Shown: positions 7,744 to 16,272 of the stretch, in pieces
How positions within the stretch are numbered: the stretch's first letter is position 1
How the letters are laid out: every line of letters starts with the position of its first letter
DNA from: Methylobacterium sp. Leaf117
GTDB lineage: Bacteria > Pseudomonadota > Alphaproteobacteria > Rhizobiales > Beijerinckiaceae
Reading direction: 5' to 3'
Assembly (NCBI RefSeq): GCF_001422985.1
Contig: NZ_LMNL01000023.1
Coordinates: 258,516 to 322,515 of the forward strand
Length of the DNA: 64,000 nucleotides
The notes under the pieces: model-generated
Told to the model about the DNA's origin: nothing
The model's input: the letters and a program-made list of their open reading frames with translations, nothing else
The model's database searches: none
Made by a program: the position numbers and the translations under genes

Positions 7744-8610
7744 CTATCGCCCGAGATGCCCGACCTCCGTCGCCGGGACGGGGCTCCAGCGATTGAGCTG
7801 GATGAAGCCGTCGCGGGCGGCGACGACGACGTGGCGGCGATAGCGCTGCACCACGGTTCCGGGCGGGTGGCGGTGCGCCTCGCGCCAGCCCTCCGCCGCC
7901 GCCACGTAGACCCGGCTCTCGCCGATCCGCGCGATCGTCTCGATAGTGCCGAAGGCCCGTACCCGGCGGAGGATCGCGTCGACCTCGGTGCGAAAATCCA
8001 GGGTCCGATCCGCATCCGTCACTCGCGGCCAGTACGAGCCGGTGCCCTGGGGCACGGGCGCCTTCCAGAGGGCCGGCAGATCGCGCGCGATGGGACCGGA
8101 GGCGATGCGGCTCGCTGCCATCTGGCACTTGGCCAGCAGGGTCTCGTGCGATTCCAGGGGGCCGAGGGGAAAGCGTTCCTGGGCCAGGATGTCGCCCGTG
8201 TCGAAACCCTCCTCGGCGAGCACATGGGCGGTGACGCCCCATTCGGACTGGGCGTCGCTGATCGCCTTGAACAGCGGATAGGGTCCCCGGCCCATCGGAA
8301 GCGGCGACGGATGAAAGTTGAGCCCGTAGGCGGCAGAACCCCGCCAGCCCCTGATCATCCAGGGATAGCCGGCGACCACCAGCGCCCAGTCGCGCCCCTG
8401 CGCGTCCGCCAGCGCGGCAAGATCCTCGGGCTTCAACCGCGAGAGCTGTATCGGAATGCGGTGGCGGCGAGCGCTCGCCACGACCGCCTCGTTGTGATCG
8501 TACAGCCCGTCGCAGGGGCGGGTGAACAGCTTGATCGGCGTCCAGCCGGCCCCGATCAAGGCCTCGAACACGCCGCCGAGGAAATCGATGCCGGCAAAGG
8601 CGAACTTCAT
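7744..8610 (-). CDS. Formyltransferase-family protein (Fmt/ArnA-like)
   Basis: A 288-residue protein with a formyl_transf_N domain. Catalytic-type residues are visible in LNFHPSPLPMGRGP (Asn98, His100) and GFDTGDIL (Asp140), matching the Asn-His-Asp set of methionyl-tRNA formyltransferase. The C-terminal region (IQLNRW) is a short Formyl_trans_C-like segment. It is probably not the housekeeping Fmt, whose usual partner def is absent here; it may formylate a sugar nucleotide or another amine using 10-formyl-tetrahydrofolate. Substrate unknown. It is divergent from the photolyase gene. Confidence 0.8.
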   Translation of the reverse strand: MKFAFAGIDFLGGVFEALIGAGWTPIKLFTRPCDGLYDHNEAVVASARRHRIPIQLSRLKPEDLAALADAQGRDWALVVAGYPWMIRGWRGSAAYGLNFHPSPLPMGRGPYPLFKAISDAQSEWGVTAHVLAEEGFDTGDILAQERFPLGPLESHETLLAKCQMAASRIASGPIARDLPALWKAPVPQGTGSYWPRVTDADRTLDFRTEVDAILRRVRAFGTIETIARIGESRVYVAAAEGWREAHRHPPGTVVQRYRRHVVVAARDGFIQLNRWSPVPATEVGHLGR

Positions 8611-8847
8611 GGGCCCCTCGGCGGTCCTGCGACGTCACGGATCGGTCGATCCCGCGCGACGACGGCTCCCCGTCACCGGCTTTCGCCATACCTACCCGAT
8701 CGGCGGCGAATTGGGAGCGTCGAAGTTGAGAGTAGCCAGGCTGGAAGCGCCTCTGCGGCGGGACCAGGTCGCCGACGCGACGGGTGACACGGCGCCGGTC
8801 GGGATGTCGAATCCGGTCGCCGCGCGCCCGGCCGCGCGCGGCGAGGG

Positions 8848-10497
8848 CTGATCGCCATCCGCACCCTCAGGCTCCTGCTCGGCGACCAGCTCACCCGTCG
8901 CATCGCCACCCTGACGGATCTCGACCCGGACCACGACATCGTCCTGATGGTCGAGGTCCGCGCCGAGGCGACCTATGTGCGCCACCACAAGCAGAAGATC
9001 GCCTTCCTGTTCTCGGCCATGCGCCACTTCGCGGCGGAGTTGGACGGGGAGGGGATCGCCGTCGACTACGTCCGGCTCGATGCGCCCGGCAACACCGGCA
9101 GCTTCACCGGGGAGCTGGAGCGGGCGATCGCACGCCACGCCCCGGACCGGATCGTCGTGACCGAACCGGGGGAGTGGCGGGTCTGGGAGATGATGCAGGC
9201 CTGGCGCGACGATCTCGGCCTGCCGGTGGAGATCCGCGACGACAACCGTTTCCTGTGTCCCCGGGCGGAGTTCGCCGCCTGGGCGGGCGATCGCCGCAGC
9301 CTGCGCATGGAGACGTTCTACCGCGGCATGCGCCGGCGTACCGGCCTGCTCATGGATGGGGCCGAGCCTGTCGGGGGGCGCTGGAACTTCGACCCGGAAA
9401 ACCGCAAGGGGCTGCCGAAGGGCCACATCCTGCCGGAACGCCTCGGCTTCCCGCCCGATGCCGTGACCCGGGAGGTGATCGCCCTGGTAGAGGCCGAATT
9501 CCCGGATCATTTCGGCACAACCGACGCCTTCGCCTGGCCGGTCACGCGCGGCGAGGCCCTCACGGCCTTCAAGCACTTCCTCGCTGTCTGTCTTCCCCGC
9601 TTCGGCGACTATCAGGATGCGATGCGCAGCGGCGCGCCTTTCCTGTATCACGCGCTGATCGGGGCTGCGCTCAATGCCGGCCTGCTCACGCCGGGCGAAG
9701 TCTGCCGGGCAGCGGAGCGTGCCTATCGGACGGGTGCGGCGCCGCTTCACTGCGTCGAGGGCTTCATCCGGCAGATCCTCGGCTGGCGCGAATACGTGCG
9801 CGGGCTCTACTGGGCGCGGATGCCGGATTACGCGACCTCGAACGCCCTCGCGGCGAGCCGCGATCTGCCGTGGTTCTACTGGTCCGGCGAGACCGAGATG
9901 AACTGCCTGTCGCAGTGCATCGACGCCACCCGGACCCACGCCTATGCCCACCACATCCAGCGCCTGATGGTGACGGGCAACTTCGCCCTCCTCGCCGGGA
10001 TCGCGCCGGCCCAGATCGAGGAATGGTACCTCGTGGTCTACGCGGATGCCTACGAGTGGGTCGAGTTGCCCAACGTCCACGGCATGGTGCTGTGGGCCGA
10101 TGGCGGCGTGATGGGCTCGAAGCCCTACGCGGCCTCCGGTACCTATATCAACCGCATGTCGGATTACTGCCGATCCTGCGCCTACGACGTCGCCCAGAAG
10201 TCCGGTCCGAAGGCCTGTCCGTTCAACTATCTGTACTGGGCCTTCCTCATCCGGCACGCGGACCGTCTGGGCGACAACCCCCGCCTGGCGATGCCCTACC
10301 GCGCGATTGAGCGCATGGACGCGGCCCGGCGGGCGGCGATCGTCGCGGAGGCGTCCCGGTTTCTCGATCGCCTCGGTGACGGCGCCCCGGTCGGCCCGAC
10401 ATCCACCGAGCAGGGCACCCTCGACCTCGCGGTCCCGCGTTCCCCGAACCTCCGACGGCGCGCCGAGGCGCCCGTCACCAGGGCGACCAGACGGTGA
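8848..10497 (+). CDS. FeS-type cryptochrome/photolyase (PhrB family)
   Basis: A bacterial FeS-BCP photolyase/cryptochrome like Agrobacterium PhrB, a (6-4) photolyase with FAD and a [4Fe-4S] cluster. Visible motifs are HHKQKIAFLFSAMRHFA, VTEPGEWRVWEMM, EGFIRQILGWREYVRGLYW, AYAHHIQRLMVTGNFALLAG and YADAYEWVELPNVHGM. Cluster cysteines appear in MNCLSQC and DYCRSCAYDV...ACPFN. The conserved N-terminus LRLLLGDQLTRRIATL lies upstream of the first ATG (8947) and follows an in-frame TGA at 8785 with no ATG, GTG or TTG between. I place the start at CTG 8848 (549 residues); ATC 8851 is an alternative. The 3' end overlaps bcsS by 23 bases. Confidence 0.85.
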   Translation: MIAIRTLRLLLGDQLTRRIATLTDLDPDHDIVLMVEVRAEATYVRHHKQKIAFLFSAMRHFAAELDGEGIAVDYVRLDAPGNTGSFTGELERAIARHAPDRIVVTEPGEWRVWEMMQAWRDDLGLPVEIRDDNRFLCPRAEFAAWAGDRRSLRMETFYRGMRRRTGLLMDGAEPVGGRWNFDPENRKGLPKGHILPERLGFPPDAVTREVIALVEAEFPDHFGTTDAFAWPVTRGEALTAFKHFLAVCLPRFGDYQDAMRSGAPFLYHALIGAALNAGLLTPGEVCRAAERAYRTGAAPLHCVEGFIRQILGWREYVRGLYWARMPDYATSNALAASRDLPWFYWSGETEMNCLSQCIDATRTHAYAHHIQRLMVTGNFALLAGIAPAQIEEWYLVVYADAYEWVELPNVHGMVLWADGGVMGSKPYAASGTYINRMSDYCRSCAYDVAQKSGPKACPFNYLYWAFLIRHADRLGDNPRLAMPYRAIERMDAARRAAIVAEASRFLDRLGDGAPVGPTSTEQGTLDLAVPRSPNLRRRAEAPVTRATRR

Positions 10498-11227
10498 GCC
10501 CGACATAGGGGCCGGTATCCTGCCGCTCGCTGGCGAATTGCAGCCCGGCCGAGAGCCTGAGGTGAACCCGGCCGAGATCGACATCGGTGGCGTGAAGGCC
10601 CGCACCCCATTTCTGGTACCCGGTCTCGTCTCCGTAGAACGACACCTCCGGTCCGAGATAGGCGCCCCAAACCCAGTCGCCCAAGGCCCGATACCCCCAG
10701 GCGGCCCGGCCCCAGGCACTGGCGCGCGTACTACCGAGGATCAGGGTGGCGACGAACAGAGTTTCGTCGCTGGGCCGCGCCCAGATCTCCCCGTGCAGGC
10801 GCAGGCCGAAGCGGGGCGGCAGCGCCCGCAGGCAGCCGCAGCCATAGATCACGTCCGCCGTGCCTTCCGGTCCCGCGTAGAGTGCGACCACGCCCCAATC
10901 GGCGAACCATTGATAGCCGAACACGACCGCTCCGATGGTGGTGGCGCGGATGCCTGCCGTTTCCCGACGCTGACCACCGCCCACACTGGCCAGGGCGACG
11001 AACCCCTCCCGGTCGATCCGATCCAGCGCCGCCTTGGCGCCTGTCGTGACGAAGACGGAGGGCCCGGCCTCCAGGCTCCCGAAGAGAAGAACCGATGCCG
11101 GGGACGGACCGGCGAACTCCGCCCCGCGAACCGGCGCGGTCGGCGCGGATGCAACCAGACCGGCGAGGCCCGCGACGGGTCCCATCCAGCGGTTGGCTCC
11201 GCCCAAAAGCCCCGCGCGCACACGCAC
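10475..11227 (-). CDS. bcsS: Cellulose biosynthesis protein BcsS family
   Basis: A 250-residue secreted protein of the BcsS family (CBP_BcsS), probably an outer-membrane beta-barrel. A signal peptide runs to about residue 36 (GLAGLVASAPTAPVRGAEFAG). Alternating strands follow, e.g. LLFGSLEAGPSVFVTTGAKA, WGVVALYAGPEG, RFGLRLHGEIWA, LGPEVSFYGDE, and a terminal VGLTVWSPW typical of barrel proteins. The start is GTG 11227; ATG 11185 is possible. No bcsA/B/C genes are in the window, but ExoD and a sugar-phosphate transferase lie close by, so a cell-surface polysaccharide role is plausible. Confidence 0.75.
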   Translation of the reverse strand: MRVRAGLLGGANRWMGPVAGLAGLVASAPTAPVRGAEFAGPSPASVLLFGSLEAGPSVFVTTGAKAALDRIDREGFVALASVGGGQRRETAGIRATTIGAVVFGYQWFADWGVVALYAGPEGTADVIYGCGCLRALPPRFGLRLHGEIWARPSDETLFVATLILGSTRASAWGRAAWGYRALGDWVWGAYLGPEVSFYGDETGYQKWGAGLHATDVDLGRVHLRLSAGLQFASERQDTGPYVGLTVWSPW

Positions 11228-11549
11228 CGCCTGCCTGCTTCATGGTATACGAAGCCGGTAGTGTTTGACTCAATTTAATGGAAATCAAGAACAGGCTTGG
11301 AATTTTCAGGTTATAAGAAAGTATCGTGACGATTCGAAACAGGCCCGGCCGCTTCCGACCCAATCTTCGTACCTCACGGAAATGGATTTTCGGTTATTCA
11401 ATCTGAGATTGTATTGCTCTTGGCGGCGCGGCGTCACGTTTCGGCGAATCACCCGAGGGTCATCGCGCGGCGTGCGGATGCGCCGCTTGGCCTAGGCTCC
11501 CAACTCGGCTACAGCCCGGCCCAGGACAGTCGCCAATGGCCGAGCATTC
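11228..11549. other. Divergent intergenic region bcsS/exoD
   Basis: 322 bases, clearly more AT-rich than its surroundings at about 11262-11420. It should contain the promoters of the divergent bcsS and exoD genes. I see no supported gene. Confidence 0.4.
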
Positions 11550-12152
11550 TTGTCACCCGCTGCCAGAACTTCCGAGGTTCTCACCGTGCTCGCCGAGCAG
11601 GAGGGTGAGCGGTTGACCGTCGGCGACATCGTCGCCGTCCTGAAGGATCGTGCCTTCGCGCTCCTCATCGTCATTCTCGGGCTGCCGAACTGCCTGCCGA
11701 TGCCGCCGCCGATCCCGCTGGTCTGCGGGCTGCTGCTGCTGCTGGTGGCCATCCAGATCACGGCCGGCATGGCCTCGCCCTGGCTGCCGCGGGCGCTGCT
11801 GCGCCGGTCTGTCGCCCGCCGGGACGTCGAGCGCGCAGCGAGCCGCGCCGTGCCGCTCCTGCGCCGGCTCGAGCACTGGTCCCGTCCGCGCATGAGCCTG
11901 TTCGAAACCGGCCTCGGCATGCGGGGCGTCGGCCTCCTGCTCCTCACCCTGTCGCTGGCGCTGATCGTGGCCGCGCCGATCGTCGGGCAGATTCCCCTCG
12001 GCCTCGCCATCTGTCTTGTCGGCCTCGGCCTCGTCGAGCGCGACGGCGTCGTGGTGATGGGGGGCCTTGCCATCGGGGCGGTCGGCGTCCTCCTCAATGC
12101 CGGCTTCGTCTACGCCATCATCTCCGGCATCATGAGCCTGCTCAACCTCTGA
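11550..12152 (+). CDS. exoD: Exopolysaccharide synthesis protein ExoD family
   Basis: A 200-residue integral membrane protein of the ExoD family. The cytoplasmic N-terminus RTSEVLTVLAEQEGERLTVGDI is followed by FALLIVILGLPNCLPMPPPI and PLVCGLLLLLVAIQITAG (two membrane segments), a charged linker, then GVGLLLLTLSLALIVAAPIV, LGLAICLVGLGLVERDG and a final hydrophobic hairpin. In rhizobia ExoD affects exopolysaccharide production and alkali tolerance; its mechanism is not established. I chose TTG 11550 because RTSEVL is conserved; GTG 11586 has the better Shine-Dalgarno (GAGG) but would remove it. Confidence 0.8.
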   Translation: MSPAARTSEVLTVLAEQEGERLTVGDIVAVLKDRAFALLIVILGLPNCLPMPPPIPLVCGLLLLLVAIQITAGMASPWLPRALLRRSVARRDVERAASRAVPLLRRLEHWSRPRMSLFETGLGMRGVGLLLLTLSLALIVAAPIVGQIPLGLAICLVGLGLVERDGVVVMGGLAIGAVGVLLNAGFVYAIISGIMSLLNL

Positions 12153-12216
12153 GCCGCGCCTGCCCCCGCCGGCGGCGCTTCCCACACCAGGGGGCCCTCC
12201 GTGGCGCCTCGCGCCG

Positions 12217-13083
12217 TCAGGCTTCGAGGTGCCGGGCGCGGAACAGCCGCCAGACTAGGCCGCCGCGGCGTCCCACCAGCATCGACCCCAGATAGAGCGC
12301 CCCGGCCGCCAGCACGATCGCCGGTCCGGTGGGCACGTCGGCCTGGTAGGAGACGTTGAGCCCGATCACGCTCGACAGGATCGCCATCAGCACCGAGACC
12401 GGGATCATCCCGGACAGGTCGGCCGCCCAGAACCGGGCCGCGATGGCGGGGAGCAGCATCAGCCCCACGGCTAGCAGGGTCCCCAGGGCCTGGAATCCGC
12501 CGACGAGGTTCATCACCACAAGGCCGAGGAAGGCGTAATGCACCGGCCCGCCGGCCCGGCTGACCGTGCGCAGGAACAGCGGGTCGACGCATTCCATCAC
12601 CAGCGGCCGGTAGAGGGCCGCCAGGCCGAACAGGGTCACGGTGGCGATGCCCCCGAGCAGCCACAGGGCCGGATCGTCCAGGGCCAGGACGCTGCCGAAC
12701 AGGATGTGCAGGAGGTCGATCTGCGATCCGCGCAACGACACCAGGAGGACGCCGCCCGCGAGCGACATCAGGTAGAAGGCCGCAAGGCTCGCATCCTCCT
12801 TGATCACCGTGGAGCGGGTCACGAAGCCGGCCATCAGCGCCACCGCGAGGCCGGCCGCGAGGCCGCCCAGGGTCATGGCCGGCAGGGACAGTCCGGCCAC
12901 GAGAAAGCCCACGGCCGCCCCGGGCAGGATGGCATGGCTCATGGCGTCGCTCATCAGGCTCATGCGCCGCAGCATCAGGAAGACGCCGACCGGCGGGGCC
13001 GAGAGCGACAGCGCGAGGCAGCCGACGAGCGCCCGGCGCATGAAGCCGAATTCGAGAAAGGGGCCGAACAGCAGGTCGATCAC
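12217..13083 (-). CDS. znuB: Zinc ABC transporter permease
   Basis: A 288-residue permease of the ABC-3 (ZnuB) family for Zn2+ import. It starts MIDLLFGPFLEFGFMRRALVG and has about eight membrane helices, with the family stretch MRRMSLMSDAMSHAILPGAAVG and LHILFGSVLALD. The GTG at 13083 overlaps the znuC stop codon by GTGA, so the two are translationally coupled. The neighbouring zur gene and a dyad operator point to zinc rather than manganese. No substrate-binding znuA is in the window. Confidence 0.9.
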   Translation of the reverse strand: MIDLLFGPFLEFGFMRRALVGCLALSLSAPPVGVFLMLRRMSLMSDAMSHAILPGAAVGFLVAGLSLPAMTLGGLAAGLAVALMAGFVTRSTVIKEDASLAAFYLMSLAGGVLLVSLRGSQIDLLHILFGSVLALDDPALWLLGGIATVTLFGLAALYRPLVMECVDPLFLRTVSRAGGPVHYAFLGLVVMNLVGGFQALGTLLAVGLMLLPAIAARFWAADLSGMIPVSVLMAILSSVIGLNVSYQADVPTGPAIVLAAGALYLGSMLVGRRGGLVWRLFRARHLEA

Positions 13084-13925
13084 GCGGCGTGCCCGTGGTG
13101 GTCGTGCGCGGAAGAAGGGTGTCCGGAATGGTCGTGCGGACCCGCATGGTCGTGTCGATGGGCCGGTTCGGTCCCGCCCGCATCGTGCCCGGCGCAGACC
13201 GCCGCATCCTCGTCCCAGGCCTCCGACAGGCTCTGGGCGCGCGCGAGGTTCGGGGCCGTCAGCACCCGTTCGGTCGGTCCCCAGGCGACAGCCTCGCGCG
13301 CGAGCAGCAGGCTGTGCGGAAAGTGGCTCCGCACCTGTCCGAGATCGTGCAGGGCCGCCACGATGGTCCTGCCCTGTCCGTGCCAGATGCCGATGAGGCC
13401 GAGGAGGTCGGCGGTGGTTCGCCCGTCGACGCCGGTGAAGGGCTCGTCGAGGAGGAGCACGCGAGCCTCCTGCACGATCAGGCGGGCGAACAGGGCGCGC
13501 TGGAACTGGCCACCCGACAGGGTGCCGATCAGGCGCTTCTCGAAACCCGCGAGGCCCACGGTGGCGAGCGCCTCCAGCAGGGTCGACTGGTGGCGCCGCG
13601 CGCTGCGCCAGGGTCCGAGACGACGCCACAATCCCATCGCCACGAGATCGAGGACGCTGAGCGGAAAGCTGCGATCGATCTCGGCGGCCTGCGGCAGGTA
13701 GGCGATGGCCTCATCCAGCCCTGGCCGTTCGATCCGGCCCTCCAGGCACGGGATCTCGCCGGCTATGCCCTTCAGGAGCGTGGACTTGCCGGCACCGTTC
13801 GGCCCGACCAGCGCCAGGAGGGCGCCGGGCGGGATGATTCCCTCGAGGTGGTGGACGGCGGGGTGACGGTCGTAGCCGAGGGTCAACCCGCGGAGCGCGA
13901 TGGCGCCGGGAACGTCGCAGCTCAT
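13080..13925 (-). CDS. znuC: Zinc ABC transporter ATP-binding protein with His-rich tail
   Basis: A 281-residue ATPase. Walker A is GPNGAGKST, the signature is LSGGQFQRALFARL, Walker B is VLLLDEPFTGVDG, and the H-loop is ALHDLGQ. The C-terminal 40 residues are rich in histidine (HRHDHAGPHDHSGHPSSAHD then HHGHAA), as seen in some zinc transporter ATPases, and probably bind or sense Zn2+. I chose ATG 13925 over GTG 13931 because a GAGG sits six bases upstream of it. It overlaps znuB downstream and follows a small membrane-protein frame upstream. Confidence 0.92.
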   Translation of the reverse strand: MSCDVPGAIALRGLTLGYDRHPAVHHLEGIIPPGALLALVGPNGAGKSTLLKGIAGEIPCLEGRIERPGLDEAIAYLPQAAEIDRSFPLSVLDLVAMGLWRRLGPWRSARRHQSTLLEALATVGLAGFEKRLIGTLSGGQFQRALFARLIVQEARVLLLDEPFTGVDGRTTADLLGLIGIWHGQGRTIVAALHDLGQVRSHFPHSLLLAREAVAWGPTERVLTAPNLARAQSLSEAWDEDAAVCAGHDAGGTEPAHRHDHAGPHDHSGHPSSAHDHHGHAA

Positions 13926-13932
13926 CGGCACC

Positions 13933-14082
13933 TCATCGCGAAGCCCACAGGATGGCGCCCCAGAGCAGCAGGCTCAGGGCGAAGGCCACCGCGAAGCGCA
14001 GCGATGCGCCGGCCTGGAACAGCGAGCGGCGCAGGGGCGCGGGAGAGCGAAGGGACACGGGAGGACGCGGGGGTCGGGTCAC
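13933..14082 (-). CDS. Possible 49-aa membrane protein at head of znuCB
   Basis: A GTG-started frame of 49 codons ends 7 bases before the znuC ATG. It encodes a basic, proline-rich N-terminus (TRPPRPPVSLRSPAPLRRS) and one membrane helix (FAVAFALSLLLWGAILWAS). It fits exactly between the putative Zur operator and znuC, so it would be the first gene of the zinc operon. No family is recognised; it could be a small accessory subunit or only a leader. Confidence 0.45.
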   Translation of the reverse strand: MTRPPRPPVSLRSPAPLRRSLFQAGASLRFAVAFALSLLLWGAILWASR

Positions 14083-14126
14083 GGATGGATCATTTGCCCG
14101 AACGGAAGCGTCGGCTTATGTTGGTG

Positions 14127-14143
14127 ATGATACACTGTAACAC
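14127..14143. promoter_or_regulatory. Candidate Zur operator between zur and znu genes
   Basis: The sequence ATGATACACTGTAACAC contains the dyad TGnTACAnTGTAnCA. It lies in the 98-bp divergent region between zur and the znu operon, and its complement agrees at about 13 of 17 positions with the alphaproteobacterial Zur consensus as I recall it (RTGTTATAWTATAACAY). Confidence 0.55.
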
Positions 14144-14180
14144 TCGGCCAGTTCAACGGTCCGGGTTCGCGGGGCAGACC

Positions 14181-14669
14181 ATGCACGACCATGCGGCGAC
14201 GCATGACCACGGTTGCGGCGGCGCGCAGGAGGCGATCGCACGGGCGGAGCGCCTGTGTCGCGAGCGCGACCTCCAGTTTACGCGCCTGCGTCGCGACGTG
14301 CTGGCGGCGGTGGCAGGCCAGACCCGGCCGATGGGAGCCTACGACATCGCCGAGGCCTTGAGCGAGCCCGGCCGGCGCGTGGCGGCGGTCTCGGTCTATC
14401 GCGCCCTCGACTTCCTGACGGAGCACGGACTGGTCCACCGGATCGCCAGCCGGAACGCCTTCGTGTCCTGCGGCCACGCGCACACGGACGGGGCTGGCCT
14501 CGTCTTCCTGATCTGCCGCAACTGCGGAACCATCGACGAGACCACGTCGCCGGAAGTCGAGGATCAGCTCGGGCGCACCCTGGCCAAGGTCGGCTTCAAG
14601 CCGACGAGCCGGATCCTCGAAGTCGAGGGCGAGTGCGGCGCATGTCGTCTGCGGTCCGCCGACGACTAG
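14181..14669 (+). CDS. zur: Zinc uptake regulator, Fur family
   Basis: A 162-residue Fur-family repressor. The winged-helix part includes RRDVLAAVAGQTRPMGAYDI and AVSVYRALDFLTEHGLVHRI; the metal sites are in FVSCGHAHTDGAGLVFLICRNCG and the structural-zinc pair CGAC near the C-terminus. A His-rich N-terminus (HDHAATHDHGCGG) is typical of Zur in this group. It is divergent from the znu genes across a dyad operator, so Zn-bound Zur likely represses that operon and perhaps itself. Confidence 0.92.
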   Translation: MHDHAATHDHGCGGAQEAIARAERLCRERDLQFTRLRRDVLAAVAGQTRPMGAYDIAEALSEPGRRVAAVSVYRALDFLTEHGLVHRIASRNAFVSCGHAHTDGAGLVFLICRNCGTIDETTSPEVEDQLGRTLAKVGFKPTSRILEVEGECGACRLRSADD

Positions 14670-14670
14670 C

Positions 14671-14722
14671 GTTTGTCAGGGATCCGTGGAGGCCGGTTAT
14701 CCCGACACGACAAACGAAAGAC
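14671..14722. repeat. Intergenic repeat, copy 2
   Basis: The second copy of the element at 6858-6914, with TTTGTCAGGGAT on the left and ATCCCGACACGACAAACG on the right forming an imperfect stem (one bulge). It starts just after the zur stop codon, between zur and a convergent gene. Confidence 0.8.
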
Positions 14723-14757
14723 GCGAGCGGCGGGCCGGCTTCGGGCGCCGTTTCCCC

Positions 14758-16272
14758 TCAGCGCGCATTCTTGTAGGCGCGCGCGCAGAAGACAGTCATG
14801 AACATGATCCGGATGTCGAACCAGACCGACCAATTGTCGATGTAGTACAGGTCGTGCTGGACGCGCCGTTCCATGTCGAGATCCGTCAGGGTCTCGCCGC
14901 GCAGGCCGTTGACCTGGGCCCATCCGGTGATGCCCGGCATGACGTTGTGACGGCGCGCATAGAGGGCGATGCGGTTCTCGAAGCTGCGATCATGCGCGAG
15001 GGCGTGCGGGCGGGGGCCGACGAGAGACATCTCGCCCCGCACCACGTTGAAGAGCTGCGGCAGCTCGTCGATGTTCGAGCGGCGTAGAACCCGGCCGACC
15101 GGCGTGATCCGGCTGTCGTTGCGGGTCGCCTGCTTGAACACCGCGTCTCCGGCGGCCTTCATGCTGCGGAACTTGAAGACGCCGAAGGGCTGCTGGTTGA
15201 AGCCATAGCGCTTCTGCCGGAAGAACACCGGACCGGGGCTGTCCAGCTTGATCAGCACCGCCACCACGAGGAACAGCGGGCTGAGCAGCACCAGGGCGAT
15301 CAGGGCGAGCACCAGATCGAGGCTGCGCTTCAGGAACAGTTCGCCGGCCTGAAGCGGGCGCCGTCCGATGTTGATGCCGGACAGGCCGCCGACCCGGGCG
15401 AGCTTGAGGTCGGGGAATCGGTCCATCACGGCGCCGGGGCGCAGATGCAGGGCGGCCGGCACGCGCAGAAAGGCGTCGATGCAGCGCTCGATGTCCGCGG
15501 ATGCCGACCACGGCACCAGGATGAAGACGTCGTCCGGGCGCAGGAAGCGCACCACCGAAACCGCGAGGTCGAGATCCTCCGACAGCTGGGCACGGCGGGA
15601 TTCGTCGTCGCCCATCGTGTCGATCCGGCGCAGGTAGCTCGTTCCGATCACCCGCAGGCCGAGGGCTTCGGCGTCGTTGTGGGCATAGAACCGCGCGATA
15701 TCCTCCTCGTAGCCGACGAGGTGAACCCGGTTGGTGGAGGCCGAGTTCGGTGTCGCGGCCTTGCGGACGAGGCTGAGCATGCCCCACCGGACCAGCAACA
15801 TCGCGGGCAACCCCGTGAAGAAGAACCCCAGGGAGACGAGGCGCGAATAATCGTGGGTCGTCTTGGTGCCGAAGCCGATCACCAGGACGATGGCCCAGGC
15901 TCCGACCCAGGCGGTCGCGGTCCGTCGCAGGTGGGGCCGGTCCGCCAGCAGCGTCTCGATCCGGTAATCCTCGCGCACGATGTGCGTCAGGAGGACGAAC
16001 AATCCGACCAGCACCGAGAGTTCGAAGCTGCCGCTGGTGCTGACCTCGGGAATCGCACCGACGAGCCCGCCGTAATAGGTGACGTCGACCAAGGCCGCGA
16101 CCGTGAAGATGGTGAGAAGATCCACACAGGCCGTCGCCGCCGACAGGCCCATGCGGAACGCCGCCCGCCGGCGACGGGGCAGGAGAGCCGCCCAGACATC
16201 GCGGCGCGCGCGCGTGACCGGAAGCTTCTCGAAAGCCTCCGGGATCCGATCGTGAAACATCTGGAGCGCCAT
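14758..16272 (-). CDS. Undecaprenyl-phosphate sugar phosphotransferase (EPS initiation)
   Basis: A polyprenyl-phosphate glycosyl-1-phosphate transferase of the WcaJ/ExoY type that starts exopolysaccharide repeat synthesis. From ATG 16272 it has 504 residues: four or so N-terminal membrane helices, a CoA-binding-like Rossmann region (NRVHLVGYEEDIARFYAHND), another helix (LVLALIALVLLSPLFLVVAV), and a C-terminal bacterial sugar transferase domain with LDSPGPVFFRQKRYGF, VFKFRSM, RRSNIDELPQLFNV, MSLVGPRP and MPGITGWAQVNG. It stands alone between the intergenic repeat and a large upstream region. A start at 16260 is also possible. Confidence 0.88.
   Translation of the reverse strand: MALQMFHDRIPEAFEKLPVTRARRDVWAALLPRRRRAAFRMGLSAATACVDLLTIFTVAALVDVTYYGGLVGAIPEVSTSGSFELSVLVGLFVLLTHIVREDYRIETLLADRPHLRRTATAWVGAWAIVLVIGFGTKTTHDYSRLVSLGFFFTGLPAMLLVRWGMLSLVRKAATPNSASTNRVHLVGYEEDIARFYAHNDAEALGLRVIGTSYLRRIDTMGDDESRRAQLSEDLDLAVSVVRFLRPDDVFILVPWSASADIERCIDAFLRVPAALHLRPGAVMDRFPDLKLARVGGLSGINIGRRPLQAGELFLKRSLDLVLALIALVLLSPLFLVVAVLIKLDSPGPVFFRQKRYGFNQQPFGVFKFRSMKAAGDAVFKQATRNDSRITPVGRVLRRSNIDELPQLFNVVRGEMSLVGPRPHALAHDRSFENRIALYARRHNVMPGITGWAQVNGLRGETLTDLDMERRVQHDLYYIDNWSVWFDIRIMFMTVFCARAYKNAR

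Noticed and set aside
11240..11262. TATACGAAG resembling one arm of a loxP site
   Set aside because: Only nine bases match, with no second arm or spacer; chance similarity.
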